Positions 10,092-22,159 of a stretch of 64,000 nucleotides of DNA are shown piece after piece (position 1 is the first letter of the stretch; each line of letters begins with the position of its first letter). The stretch comes from Phlyctochytrium arcticum. Its lineage: Eukaryota > Chytridiomycota > Chytridiomycetes > Chytridiales > Chytridiaceae. Under the pieces are notes generated by a model. That model did no database searches, had not been told where the DNA came from, and saw only the letters and a list, made by a program, of their open reading frames with translations. The stretch is taken from assembly GCA_025602905.1 (NCBI GenBank), contig JAHLKI010000006.1:1116001-1180000 (forward strand), written 5' to 3'. The translations under genes were made by a program, and so were the position numbers.

Positions 10092-11162
10092 TTCTCAGGT
10101 CTAAACCAGAGTCCTAGGGGTCTGCGGTCCGCCAATTTAATTTGCGTTTCAAGTGTCCCATTTTTGGCGGATGTTTACGTCCAACTATCCTTGTTCTAAA
10201 ACTTTCCCAATTCAATCTTGGTCTCTTCATTAAAATTCATCCAAAATTGCCTCTCTTTGTCTGTCACTTTGTTGTCAACCTGATTGGTTCCACTCCTTGT
10301 GCTTGCTTGTTGAGGAATTTTGAAGTTCCCACTTTCACAAGTAAAAAATATCATTAGGCAGAAATTTCTATTCCCATCTACATATACTAATCTACTATTG
10401 TATTCTACTCTACTCCTATGCTACACTTTATCCTGTGCTACAACAAAAAGTGATCAGAAATCTTCCCTGACTGACAAATTTTGCTTGGTTGAAAGTACTC
10501 CAGATCTGTGCCGGTAAGAGACAGAGTAGTCCCTTGCAACCAAGCTATGTACATCGTCGTTTGTTGCGGACTCTTTCGCTCAGGAACCAGCAGTGGCACA
10601 ATAATCACCCCGGGCAACGTAACACCCTGGCATTTGTTGACAGTCATACTGAAGGCTAAGACAAAGGGTATCTGCTTGACGTGGAATCTGAATTTTCCTA
10701 TGCGCAGACGAGAGGCAGCGGATGTGTTGTGAAGTACACGTTCAAACCGTGTAGTCAAATTTAACGGCCATTGTATCATTGTGTTTGGTGACTTCAGGCA
10801 AATGGATATTTGTAATATTCCTCAATAGCAAAGGCTCTGTATACTATACAATTGATACGCTGTTGCTCTCTTATATGTGTATGTGTGGACTTGGCAGAGG
10901 ATGTCCACTTGGACTTCTCTCACAACCTGCCTTTCATCCCTTATTCTGCCTCTTTTCCAATCAGGAAGGCCCATCTCACTGTTGACAGCTCATCAAACAC
11001 AGCTGAGAAGAGACGCTGCTTCTGGATGTCGGGGATAATGTGCGGGCCGCGCGGCCAACAAAGGCTTAGCTACGCAACCTTCACGTGCTGGACACTGACA
11101 CTGTAGTGCTGTGCCAATTTTAGACCAGAGCTCTTCCCCGCAGCTGCGCACGGGGCTACTAA
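10092..11162 (-). mobile_element. Helitron-like element copy B (short, nearly complete)
   Basis: Read on minus, the 5' end (11162 downward) has the GC hairpin CCCCGTGCGCAGCTGCGGGG followed by AAGAGCTCTGGTCTAAAATT. The 3' end (near 10092) has GACACTTGAAACGC, GACCCCTAGGACTCTGG and a TCTGGTTTAGACCTGA hairpin. Both ends match copy E (21631-24113). The element is only about 1.07 kb and keeps a PIF1-helicase C-terminal relic, so it is an internally deleted derivative. Confidence 0.6.
10438..10779 (-). pseudogene. PIF1-like helicase C-terminal relic
   Basis: The minus frame contains HVKQIPFVLAFSMTVNKCQG followed by VTLPGVIIV, the PIF1 motif VI region. Upstream on the same strand (10740-10860), other frames give LLLRNITNIHLPEVTKHND and AVKFDYT, interrupted by stops. 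The sequence parallels the relic at 400-768 throughout. No Walker A or B motif is left. Confidence 0.6.
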
Positions 11163-12524
11163 TCTTGCTTCCTTCCTTCTGTTCCTTTCTTTCCAATTTA
11201 TGGGGTGCGCATTAGGCACTAGGAAATTTGGTTCCAACCACCTACTAGAAAAGTTGCTTTTCAGCAAAATTTCCAAGTCCTGCAAACTGATTGCAAACGA
11301 AGCGTCAGGAAGTGAGCTCTCTTCCTAACAGCACACAGGTCCAAAACTTCATGTCCTCGTGACCAGAATTGGGGACAGAAAATCGTGATTGGCTGAAATT
11401 GAAGGACATGTCAATGCGCCACGTTTTCAATTGAGCTTTGTTCGCTTCACACGGCGGCCTACGCGCGTGTCCACTAGTTCATATCCCAAAGAGGCACTAT
11501 TTTTTGACCTCCTTCAGAATGATGTTTGGCTTGAAAAAATGTCGAAGGGCAAGCTCTTTTTTAAGAAGTCAAAATCCTGCTGCTAGACACTGGCAACTTT
11601 TGTTGCAACTTTCAGCACCCCATTTATTGTGTCCTGTGATTCCAGCAAATTGGTTGGTTGTTGCAGTCCTTGAATTGCACTATCTTGCAGATTATAGCAA
11701 CTTCTTTTTGCCTTCCTGGCCTTGCAGTCCTGTATCATTTGGATGGTCCAACCTTACGGCTTACTGTCTGCAGCATCTGTGATTCATCTCTTGCTCACAG
11801 GCTTCTACACATTTTGCTGTACACCCATTACTATGTCCCCTCTTTCTTTGCCTTCTTGGACCTTTTTGCCTCTTCCACAGACTCTTCTTACTCTACTTCT
11901 CCCATTGAATGTTCCAATGTTTCTGTCCTTGATACACTTGCATTGACAGTAGTTCTCAGCATCTGTAAAGTCTGCCAAATCTGGCCAGACTTCATCTGTT
12001 GGCATATTTATTGCTTCATTTCCTGCTAGGGGCTTTCCCGTCTTTCTGCGTGATCTGTCCTTGGACTGTACCTATTCCTTAATACTCCTGCTCCCGGCTG
12101 ACATGTATGACTTTGTTCCCACTCTTAATGTGTTGTCCTTTCCTCTGTGGTAATGTTTTACAAAATATTGCCTATTTCTTTTCACTGGCTCTGGTGAAGA
12201 CACAAGCTAGTCTGTCAGCTCCACTCACTATTACTTTTGTCTGCACCTGCAAGAACAAGGCAGCAGGGACGGGATAGTTGGGTGTGATGGCAACTATGTG
12301 TAATGGTTGGGGAGGCCCTGGGGATGCCAGAGGGACCTCCCTATTTATAGGGTTACAAACAAATACAAAACTCACAAACTTTACAGGGTTCTAGTACTAA
12401 GTTGGTGGTGACCTTCTGCCTTACAATCAAGCGGCCAAGGGCGGCGAGCGGCCAACAGTGGCCTAGTCAACAAGTGAGTCTAATCTACAACCAATGATTC
12501 TTCTGCAAAACTAATCTCAAACAC
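11163..12524. other. Unrecognised AT-rich DNA
   Basis: Short ORFs only; no motif, terminal repeat or RNA gene seen. The right boundary is the target duplication of the MULE that follows. Confidence 0.4.
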
Positions 12525-12533
12525 TGTTTTGAA

Positions 12534-15169
12534 GGGTGCGTATCGGGCGTAGAAGAACCAGAAATCGAACCAGTTGTAATTTGTCCCCAAATTAGTTACA
12601 TGATCAAAATTCAGCCTTTGACGCGAAGGTCCGAAGGAATTCAAGTTATTCAACAGACGCAACGCGACGTGCTGCAGGAAAAATGGACGCGAGCCCGAGA
12701 ACGGACGAGAACCACTGTAATAATTGGCAAAACATATACAACCTTGCTACCTGCAATAAGTCTATCTGCTGGAAGTAATGATGGCAAAAGATCCGGATGC
12801 TATCCTGATTCTAGTCTAGTTTTCCTGATGGAAAGTGTAGATAGTGTTGGTGGTTGTAAAGCTCAAGAGGTCCGTAATAAACTTGTCCAACTTGCCGCAG
12901 GCCAGCGGATCTTGATCCTTCACTTGATCTTCTAGACGGAAATAGAAATTCATAATCTCCTCACCTGCGGCTTTAACCTTTCTCTTTCTAGAGTCACGGG
13001 CAACATCAATCTCGGGCAGTACGACCGGTACAGACACTGTCTCCCTTCCTTCGTAAACCTCGTACCCACACTCTTCGAACATAATGGCGTAACTTTCACA
13101 TTGCTCGGGTGTCAATATGCAACTGTCGCTGCAACTGTCTGCATGGAACACATGCTTACATGGTAGCTGATACTGTCGCGCAAACAAGCAGTGACAATCA
13201 CCCTCCAGTTGAGGGATGGGTTTTCCTTTAGCGATACCCTTCTCCACCGCCATATACTGATCGATCAGGAGTCTCTGGATGGGGTACGGAAACTTCCCGA
13301 TTTCGGGGTAGGCGTTGAGGCGTTTCAAGGTCTTGGTACGAAATACAGTCGCTGTACGGTCGGCCTCTAGCCAGCGTTGTTTATTGACCTTCACCAGAGC
13401 GCGGGCTGCTCGCAAAAGACTGCATCGCTTCGTGCATTTCCCCCGGGCCTTCACCAATCTATGGTATGACTCGAGGGCATTTGTAGAGGTGATTTGCAGT
13501 AGAACAGGCGAGTGGTGCCTTGCGGCCATTGACCAGCTCTCGATATCGGTCGATTTCGACCAGTACATGGTGAGATAGGTACTAATTGTTTGGGGTGCGC
13601 CGGCAATCGCCTCTTCCACCAATTGACGTGCCCCAAGTCGAGTGGTTTTGTTCATGGCATGTAACATCTTTCGGAACGTTGAAGGGTGTGTTGATGTTTT
13701 TCTCATCAATGTCCAAACTAAATGCACCTAAGAATCATTCAACAAGTTGAATTCCAAGGTAACTCAAAACAGATCACATTACCTTGCAGAACTTCACGTA
13801 TACCTCCTCTTCTCCAGCCTCCATTCCCCAAAAGGTTTTGTGGATTCCGTTCTTTTCCACATGCGATTGATCAATCAAAAAGTAGCGTGGTTGCCAGGTG
13901 CCGAATCCACCAGCAGATACCATATCGCGCAATGTCTGAAGGCCCCCGTTAACCGCGCAAGCACTTTCAACGCTAGTATAAAATTGGCCGGCAGGAATCC
14001 AGCTGCCGTGTTTGTCGCGGACCATCACCGTGATGAGACGCCAATCGTAGATGTTGGTCTTGTGGGTTGAGTCCAGCTGTACCAGATAGCTACTCGACAC
14101 CAAAGTCTCGAGGCCACGAGCAGTTGCAAAAGCAAATCCCTCCGGGACATTCCCCTTGTCGGATGCAATCAAAAAACGCTTAACTTCATAGCCTGCACCT
14201 TGAAGATCTGAGATTGCTTGGGAGACGTCCTCGTCAAGCGATGAAGGGGGTGCAGCTGCAACCTTACGCGCCTTCCATCGTTTGTTCCAAACGGCTCGAG
14301 CCGTGATGCGACTAAGCCCAAGGGCCGCAGCTCTGCAAGGGGAGGTGGACCGCGCAATAATCTCTGGCAAAGCGTCAGCAATCTGGCTGGCAAGGCATAT
14401 GGTTGATTGGCTTCTTTCTGGATGAATTCGTTAGCTTGGGAGCACAGGGTAACGTCATCCACATCTGATATGTGGTGGCCGGCGGAATGGGTACTGTAAT
14501 CCGGGTGCATTTGAATAGTAACGGTCCCGTTTGCGGGATTTTTGATCACTAGCAAACGAGCCGCACAATCGACACTGTTGAAAACAGACGTGATGCGTCT
14601 CTTCTTTGAAGGTTCTCCCTCCTTGTCGGCACGAGGCCCGGACGACTTTCGATGTTTCTTCAATTTGCATTTGTAGCTAGTTGCTAAAACGCCGTCGGCG
14701 CGCTTGTTAGTGCCGTATACGTTCCAAAAGTTGTCGCCCAGCTTCCATTGTTCGTTGAAATGGTGAAGACGTAAAGAGAAGGGTTGACCTGGATTGAACA
14801 AACGCTGGCGTAGTGGCCAAATACTGGAGTCCTCTGCTCTAAGAGCATTCGCGCGGATTTGTGCGGACATGGTTCTAAAGAGTTGGCAAAGTTAAAATAG
14901 CGAAGAAGTTGGTAAAGAGCACAGTACATGACAGATATTGAGTAAAACTGATTCTTTGTGAGTGAGTAGCAAAGTGCAAGGGTGTCTGGGGGTAATACGG
15001 GCCCGCGATCTTGAACGTCGAGTATCGCAAAACTCACTCAATGCGACTGGCAAGATCCTGGGCAAGATCCAAAATCCAAATTTCCAAAACCAAAGTCCGC
15101 TTCATTTAACGTTTTGGGAAGAAATGAGTTGGATCAAACCACTGGTTCTTCTACGCCCGATACGCACCC
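12534..15169 (-). mobile_element. Mutator-like element (MULE), nearly intact
   Basis: Terminal inverted repeats of 28 bp start GGGTGCGTATCGGGCGTAGA on the left (12534-12561); the exact complement ends at 15169 on the right. The flanking 9 bp are identical: TGTTTTGAA at 12525-12533 and at 15170-15178. A perfect 9-bp target duplication and perfect TIRs indicate a recent insertion. The single gene inside (minus strand) encodes a DDE transposase with a C-terminal SWIM finger. The element is 2636 bp. Confidence 0.92.
12816..14870 (-). CDS. MULE transposase with SWIM zinc finger; one frameshift
   Basis: Exon 1 runs from 14870 to 13782 and exon 2 from 13727 to 12816, joined across a GTAATG...TTCTTAG intron of 54 bp. 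The N-terminal part has a zinc-finger-like pattern of the FLYWCH/WRKY kind (YKCKLKKH, VDCAARLLV, HPDYSTHSAGHH). The DDE core follows: LDSTHKTN (first D), FLIDQSHVE (second D) and STNALESYHR (E). The C-terminal SWIM finger is CHCLFARQYQLPCKH. The frame changes near 14395-14410, where EFIQKEAN continues in a different frame as STICLASQIADALPEIIA. One inserted base would restore the frame, so this copy is probably inactive unless the base is a sequencing error. The catalytic residues and SWIM ligands are all present. Confidence 0.85.
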
Positions 15170-15178
15170 TGTTTTGAA

Positions 15179-17036
15179 ACACAAAGGCTTCACAGCACAG
15201 ACAAACAATGTTAATTCAAACACTGACAGATAAGCTATCTGTCACAGCACCTAATGCCAAAAGAAAGTTTATACAACTTGTTTTTTGATGAAACCATGAG
15301 TTGACCAATTTGGCAGATTGTGGCTTGGTGGAGTTGGTTCTGACTCATGCCTACCAGCCCAGATCTGACATTTGCATTAGATTTAAAAGCCCACGTAATC
15401 TTCCTTGCCCCCCTCCCCTCTGTACAATACATCACACAACCCATAACATTCAAAGATCTCGATTCCAAAACTTAATAGCTCATCATCCATGCAAAAATGT
15501 ACGTTGTAAACATTTGTGACATCTTTCCTCATTTGAAACCACTCACCTCATCATTTTGACCTACAGAACCCAGCACAGAACCTGTCATCATCCCCTCAAA
15601 CAACTCTTGTCTTCTCCAGATGCCGCCCAGGTGCACAGCCAAGGCCAAGGTGAACTCTCAACCCTGCTGACAATCTTGTCCTTTTAAAAGAAGTTGTCAG
15701 TATCTTCCTCTACATCAAGCCCAACAATGCTGGGAAAGAAGCATTGAAGATGGTTGCACACAATACAAACACTGTGGTGGGAGAGGATACTGTCTCTGAA
15801 CGACGTGCCAAGGAGCGGACTGTCCTGCTGCTGCAAGTGACGCAAATATGGAGTCAACTTGGTCAAAGTGATTGACAGCATCAAAGTTCTCTGTCAAATC
15901 TATTGTGCCCACTGAAAGCGGCAGTGAAGACACTGCGAGGGCAACTCCTGGGGCATCTAGTTATTGAGGTTGGAGAGTTACATCGTACAGAGCAACAGGA
16001 AGAAAAGCGGCAATGCCAGGAACTAGTTGAGCTGGAGGAGCACAGATGAGTTGGAAGCAGAATGCATCAAAGTAGCTTGTAGAAAGGCAGATTAGTTGGA
16101 TAGACTTGTCCATATGCTTGTCGAAAATCAGCTTAGCCAGCAAAGTCAATTGAGCCAGCAGAACCTGTTCAGTTACCAATAAATTTCTTTGTAATAACAC
16201 TCACTAGTAGTCCCCCTACAGTAGGGGGGTGCCACAAATATGAGCCTTCTTGTGAGCTTGTGTACCAAATGCTATGATCATTGGAAAATAAAGCTACAAC
16301 TGCATAGTACTTAGCTACCGGCTGGAGCAGCACTTTCAGGTTTTGCATGACAATCTTCCTGCTCATCTGCCTGTTGAATTCCACTTGCTGTGGGGTGAGC
16401 CTTGCCCCATTGAAGCCACAGATCAGCCGTCGGATCAATGTGTATGCTGGATCTCCCTATATATTGTAATGAGTGTTGCCAAAATGGGCATTAGAGCAAA
16501 CGGTTCCATCAATACACCTATATGTGGCAGATTGAGTCTCCAGTACTTGCAGTAGATAGCCCTGGTACTCAGCAACATTTCGGTAAATAGATGTTTGAGT
16601 GTCTCTGCTCGTTTTACTTGCGAGATTCTCCCCTATTATAGTATCCCAGAAACATGTGCCACAAACTCCAATTGGGAATTTGTATCTTTGCAATTAGAAA
16701 ACGCCATTACAATACATCTTAGCCAGTTAACCACAAATCTATATATAGGGAGGTGAAGGGGAGGATGGTGGGTGCTTAAGGGTAGTCACTGGCTTCAAAT
16801 TGATTTTTTTCTGACAAGAAATTTGATAAATTCTTGGAGATAATTCTTGAGCATCCATCTTACATCCTAACAAAAAAAGAGCAATAGCTGGATAGAGGGT
16901 TTTTTGTTCAATCTTTTTCCTCATCCTAAAAATCTATTTGTTGTGGTGCAATTTAGTATGACATCAACTCATGCTCTGCAGTGACAAGACCCTTTCAATT
17001 GTCCACACAAGTTCGGATCAGACTGCCAAAAAAAAA
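15179..17036. other. Decayed coding fragments, no intact gene
   Basis: Around 15690-16170 the plus strand shows broken frames with coiled-coil-like composition: ERRAKERTVLLLQVTQIW, then LRGQLLGHL, then ELVELEEH, with stops between. It looks like an old ORF, possibly of a transposon, and I cannot name it. The remainder shows nothing recognisable. Confidence 0.35.
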
Positions 17037-19081
17037 GAGAAAACATCTGATATGCCCTTTGTTTTTTGCCAAAATTCCAAAATGCCCCTCTTTTTCAAAG
17101 ATTTCTAACATGCCCCTGTTTTTGGTGGTGATAAATAGGATGCACAGAAGTTCATTCTAGATGATAGTCAAATTGTTCAAAAATTTTGAGCAGAGTTCCA
17201 GGCGGAGTTCTGGATGTTCTGCCACTGCAATCAATCATGGAGGTTGGAGTCCCTTTGACAACTTTGACGCCATCATGAAAGCTGCCTCAGATCATATTTC
17301 TGTGCAATGGATACTCCTTCAGCATTGACAAGCACAATACAAAACGACTAGTTCTCTGTTGTTGGGCCCAAGATTGCCCTTACCACCTCCGTGCAATTGT
17401 AGATTGGCAACAGATATGCAAGATCACCACACTCAATACGACACACACATGCGTTGGCAACTTACTCAAGGGAAGAGGATCTCAGAATGCAAAGAAGTGG
17501 GTTGCATCAATGGTTCAAACTGGAATGGTAGTCAACACCCGTACAACACCCAAAGAAATTCAAAAGCATATGTGCCAACAGCATGGGGCCGTTCCTTCCT
17601 TTGCTACTGCATTGTGCGTTAAAGAGACACTTCTGTCCAAGTCCGCAGATGACCAAAGGGAGCAACACGGAAAGTTCAGATCCTACTTTGCAGCTCTGAT
17701 AGCAGCTGACCCCAAAACTATGGCCATTGTCAAATCAAGCAATGTATGCCTTCCGGCAATTTTGCCTGATTCTCCAAGCATTTGCATAGCACTTCCATAG
17801 CATGTTCATCTGTACTGGGAGTGTAAAGAAATTCTGGTCCCACAATCGCAAATTCATTGCAATGGACGGGACATTCAGATGTTTATGCTAGCTTGCACTA
17901 TGGATAGCGAGAATAGTTTGGTCGTTCTTGCCTGGGCTCTGGTTCCCAACAAATGCAAAGAAACTTGGAAATGGTTCCTGGAGCACCTATCTACATCCTT
18001 GCCAACTTTAGATGACAATCAGACCATCATTATTAACAACTGCAAAAAGGGGCTCATCAACATCCTGGAAACTGTAACTCCTGATGCATATTCTGCTTGG
18101 TGCTGCTATCACATTGCAGCCAATGTACAAAAGCATCACAGGATGAAGATTAAGCGATTGTTTTGGAGATGTGTTTATGCTGGTACCATGCCAACAACAC
18201 ATTATTTTAGGCACGGAAGCAAAATTTCTTGAAATACTGGCAGAAATTTGTGCCGAGAAGGCATCCGCAGCCGACTACATCAATGACACTCCACATAAAA
18301 GCTGGGCTTCCTATGCAGTCCCCGGCAAACAATTTGGACATGTAACCTCCAACTTAGCAGAAATTGTAAATGCCTTATTACGCAACATGCAATTGCTCCC
18401 TACTTTGGAGATGCTTTGCTCCATCTATCTGCACCAAATGGCCAAGTTTAATGCTCGCGCTGAGGCGTCCCTGGCTTGGTTGCACCTTTGGTTGAAAGTA
18501 CCTTGCGAAAGAACATGCTGGCGGCTTGATTCTTCACTCCAATGCCGGCAACTACACCAGATGGATTCGTGGTCTCCAGCAGGACAGCTAGACAATCTAC
18601 AGCAACCGAGGGCAACAGCAAGGGACAATGTTCCTGTAAAGAGTTTCAACTGGTATGGAAAATTTGGAGAAAGACAACCTCAACCCGCCTCTGGCCAAGT
18701 GTCCCGGTGGACGTCCAATGACTTGATGCATAGAGAGTGGGATGCGAGGTTTACAAGCTTCTGCTACCCAGTCCATTCAAGGGTGTCAAACCTGCAGGGA
18801 GCTGGGTCACAACCATTGTATGCACCACAAGGCTCATATGTAGTTGCTTGTTCCTTCCTTTAGATAGTGTAGATAGAAAGTAGCTTGTATGGAACGTTTT
18901 CCTTTGGTTTTTACTCTGTCATATGTGGGAGAAAATACCAGATAGAAAAGCATCTGGTGAGGTTTGTATATCCCATGTTTCCCATTATTACCCCCACAAA
19001 CAAAGGCATTTTGGACATTTTTGGAAAAGAGGGCATTTTACAATTCTTGGGCAAAAACAGAGGTATATCAGATGTTTTCTC
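17037..19081 (+). mobile_element. Degenerate Mutator-like element
   Basis: Imperfect TIRs of about 100 bp: the left begins GAGAAAACATCTGATATGCC at 17037; the right, read on minus from 19081, begins GAGAAAACATCTGATATACC. Both continue through TTTTTGCC and AAAATGCCC words. The flanks are A-rich (AAAAAAAAA versus AAAACATAA), compatible with a decayed 9-bp duplication. The interior carries a broken MULE transposase. This family is distinct from the one at 12534-15169. Confidence 0.75.
17350..18863 (+). pseudogene. MULE transposase, broken
   Basis: Frames in order: TPKEIQKHMCQQHG (N-terminal MULE pattern), FIAMDGTFRCL (first catalytic Asp) followed by a stop and frame change at about 17889, then ACTMDSENSLVVLAWALVPN and KETWKWFLEHL. 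Next come IIINNCKKGLI, where the second catalytic Asp is replaced by Asn, then AYSAWCCYHIAANVQKHH, then NLAEIVNALLRNM with the Glu. At least two frameshifts and the lost Asp mean it is inactive. The SWIM region is not clear. Confidence 0.7.
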
Positions 19082-20973
19082 AAAACATAATGCAAAAAGC
19101 TTCAAAATGCTTCAACATCTTGATTTTTGAAAAGGAATGATAGAGAAAAAACCTCTGTCCAGTTATGAATCTGTTGTCCTTTTCATGTTAGGACGTACAA
19201 TGGATGCTCAAGAGTTTTCTCCAAGAAAACACACTTTTTGGAGGCTGTGTAACTGGACTTTACTAGGGAGCCCGCATCAGAAAACAACCGCATTGGTAAG
19301 CTGATGACTACCCTTGAAGAAAAAATGCTTAAAGAACTGTCTCTTTTTCTCTGCTGACAATGAAGATTGGAAGATGCTGAGAAACAGAGAGAAGAAGCTG
19401 AGAAACAGAGAGAAGAAGCTGCAAGATGGGAAGAAAATCCCACGCACTCACACAGTAGCTAGGCAACCTATGCTGCACCTTTCATTGGATTGCCTGCGCC
19501 TAAGCTCTGGCTGCGGCACTGTGCACTGCAAACTAGCCAAAGCCTTTTACCTGGTTCAGTGCATCCCTTCCATTCCATCTGTACAACTGCGTTAATCCGC
19601 ATCATTCCCACATACACCACATTCACAATATTACACAGAAAGGAGCAAGAATGCCAAAAGGCGCAAGAGCACTGGCACCATGCATTCATACAGGTGCCAC
19701 AAAGGCGCACCAAGAATCCCTGACAAGAAATAGCAGCAAAGCAACCAATCAATAGCAGCCTCGTCCAGATGGTGCCATAAGCGGCCCAAATGATGCGAGG
19801 ATGGCACAAGAGCAATTAGGCAGCAGTGCTGAAGTCCGGCCGAGGTCACGAAACATAGGTAGTTGTGAGTGGGGGGGGGGGGGGGGGGGGGACTCAAGGA
19901 AAGATAGCCTAGTTCTGGTATAAAAAGGGAGCAGTCATGCGCTCCCCAGAAAAAGGGCACCCAGTCCCAACTTGCATTGTACCCTGTACCCTGTACCCTG
20001 TATACAATCATACTCCATTGTCATTGTTCACCTTTGAAGTCTTCTGTCCCTGCTACTTGTCTTACTATATGTGCAAGTCTTGAGAGCTCTTGACTTTACA
20101 TTTGAGATAATGCACAATGGTTGAAATCAAGCAGGATTTTGTGAAAGTATGACAACTGGCAATGTGAAAGGCTACTCAATTGCAAGATCAAGGGCAATGA
20201 TTAGGGCTAGTGGTCTCTCAAAGATTTTCTCAATATAAATTTTGAGCAGGTTACCAACCAATTGCTCCAGAATTTTTGTTTCCTTGTCTTTGGCAAAATT
20301 ACCAAAATTGCACATATCAACAAAGTTGCCTATGACACATGTTCCCATGAGAACTATCAGTATATACTGCACTATGAAGTACCTTCACTTCTGAGCAAGT
20401 TATCTACATTTAGGTGTAACATTGCTTAGCATATCGTGTTTTCTTAATTTTCATGACAAGTTATCAATAACTGCTATATTCTTTTATTATGGGATTAACC
20501 CTCCCCCCTCGGGGATGGGTGGGGTGGCGTTACCGCCTGTTTGAGGGGTGTGAAATAGAAACAGATTCTGCTTATATTGTAACATAAATAAGTGATATGT
20601 GTGAGATCAACAAAAGATGGGGTTTAACCTGACGTTGTTTTTGTGCTGGACAGAAGTGTAAGATAACAGGGCAGTGGAATTTCCATCTGTACATGCTTGG
20701 CCTGTTATAGATTGCATGGTATAGGTGTTGAAATCAGAGAGAAAGAAGATAATCACAGAAAAGCCAGCAGGCAATTTTCATATTCATTTTATAATTCTTG
20801 TGCCTCTGGCTGAAACAATAAATCCAATCCTGTAAGGGATGTCATCTTCTAAGTGTGAAAAGTAAGCAGTTTTCATAGGTTTCTTATTGCATGTTGTTTT
20901 GCTTTATTAAAGGATAAGAGAGGGGGAACCTGCAAGCAAACATAACAAAAAATGTGAAATAGTGGAAGTACAT
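19082..20973. other. Non-coding region with poly-G run and promoter-like motif
   Basis: A 21-bp tandem duplication (GCTGAGAAACAGAGAGAAGAA twice, about 19376-19420) encodes a coiled-coil-like peptide repeat in a short frame. A run of 21 G occupies 19871-19891. Downstream is GGTATAAAAAGGGAG (about 19917-19931), a TATA-box-like sequence, followed by four CCCTGTA units (about 19981-20003). This could be a solo LTR or other promoter relic, but I found no paired ends. Confidence 0.35.
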
Positions 20974-20977
20974 TTAA

Positions 20978-21589
20978 CTCTCTGAGCCAAGAAGGCTAAA
21001 TTTAGGTTGGAAAACGCTTAGCCAGTCGAAATTTCTTGAAATTCTTACAACTTTTTCAATAACTTTTATGATCCTTGCGTTGAAAATGTTGCCCCAAACG
21101 CTAGCTATCATCTCACATGCTCCTCAGTATTTTTCGTGGATGTAGAGTCACTCCACATTTTTTTAGATCTGGGTGAACGCGTTTTTTATGTGTTTTGAAT
21201 TAGGAAGAATTTGGAAAAAACAAAAGGTTGCATTGCTATAAATTTTTGAACAGCAAATGCACAAACAAATATTAGCTACAGTAAGTATTCTGTAGTTAAG
21301 GGATTGTTGCCCCGGTTCTTCTCTCTGACACTGTATGGTTCAATTCTAATGGGCTTAAAATTTTCAGTCTAAAGTATTTTTTGCCAGCCCGGGACCACAT
21401 TTACCACAAATTCATGACAAAACAATACAATATCTGAGCTTACAAGCTGACATATGACTTTTCTGGAACCCCTTTTGATCCAAATGTGCAAAAAAAAGAT
21501 TGGGTAACCATTAGGATTCCTTTCTGTGATGTTTTCAAAGAAAAATTTAGAAACCTAAATTTAGGACGCTAAAACCAGGGCTCAGAGGG
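20978..21589. mobile_element. piggyBac-type MITE (TTAA target duplication)
   Basis: TTAA lies immediately outside both ends (20974-20977 and 21590-21593). The terminal inverted repeats begin CTCTCTGAGCC on the left and CCCTCTGAGCC on the right. Both arms also carry AAATTTAGGTT about 20-25 bp inside. TTAA duplication with C[CT]CT ends is the piggyBac signature. No transposase ORF is present in the 612 bp. A related fragment begins at 24731. Confidence 0.75.
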
Positions 21590-21692
21590 TTAATATAGGG
21601 AAAGCAAAAGAGCACAAGACATGAAAGGGGAATTAGTAACCCCGTGCGCAGCTGCGGGGAAGAGCTCTGGTCTAAAATTGGCACCGCGCTAC

Positions 21693-22014
21693 CAGGGTCC
21701 TCACAACCACTAATTGGCGGCTCGGCAATGTGGCATGTGGCACAGCCATTGTTTGTGAGTGAGCTTGAAGTGTGTTCAACACACAATTTTATGACAAGAA
21801 GGAAGTTGAATTTCTCAACAATACATGTGAGACTGGCATAATGAAAAAGGTTGGGGCAATTGAGTTGATGATTGAGAACTGGAATTGTGGGATACCAATC
21901 AAAAAGCATTGAGATCTAGTGCTCTACACAACTAAGCAATGAGTCATACCACTGCCGGAAATCCTGCAGTGGTTTTTGAAAATGCAAATCACGAGGGGGG
22001 TTGTGAGGACCCTG
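21693..22014. mobile_element. MITE nested in Helitron-like copy E, 9-bp duplication
   Basis: Terminal inverted repeat CAGGGTCCTCACAACC (16 bp) at both ends. The flanks CCGCGCTAC (21684-21692 and 22015-22023) are an exact 9-bp duplication. The uninterrupted sequence is seen in copy B (GGCACAGCACTACAGTGTC), which confirms the insertion point. CAGGG ends recall hAT elements, but a 9-bp duplication fits MULE-type elements better. No coding capacity. Confidence 0.85.
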
Positions 22015-22159
22015 CCGCGCTACGGTGTCCTCGGAGTCTCGGTGTCAGCGTCCAGCACGTGAAGGTCGCGTAGGTAAGCCTTTGTTGGCCACACATCATC
22101 CCCGACATCCACAAGCACCTGCCTCAAAGTCAATTATGTTATTCCTGGCGAGCTGTCAT

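Noticed and set aside
10770..10830. Plus-strand FGDFRQMDI, resembling a helicase Walker B region.
   Set aside because: The PIF1 relic is on the opposite strand, and the sense-strand translation (LLLRNITNIH...AVKFDYT) aligns with PIF1 in order. The plus-strand match is short and followed by a stop.
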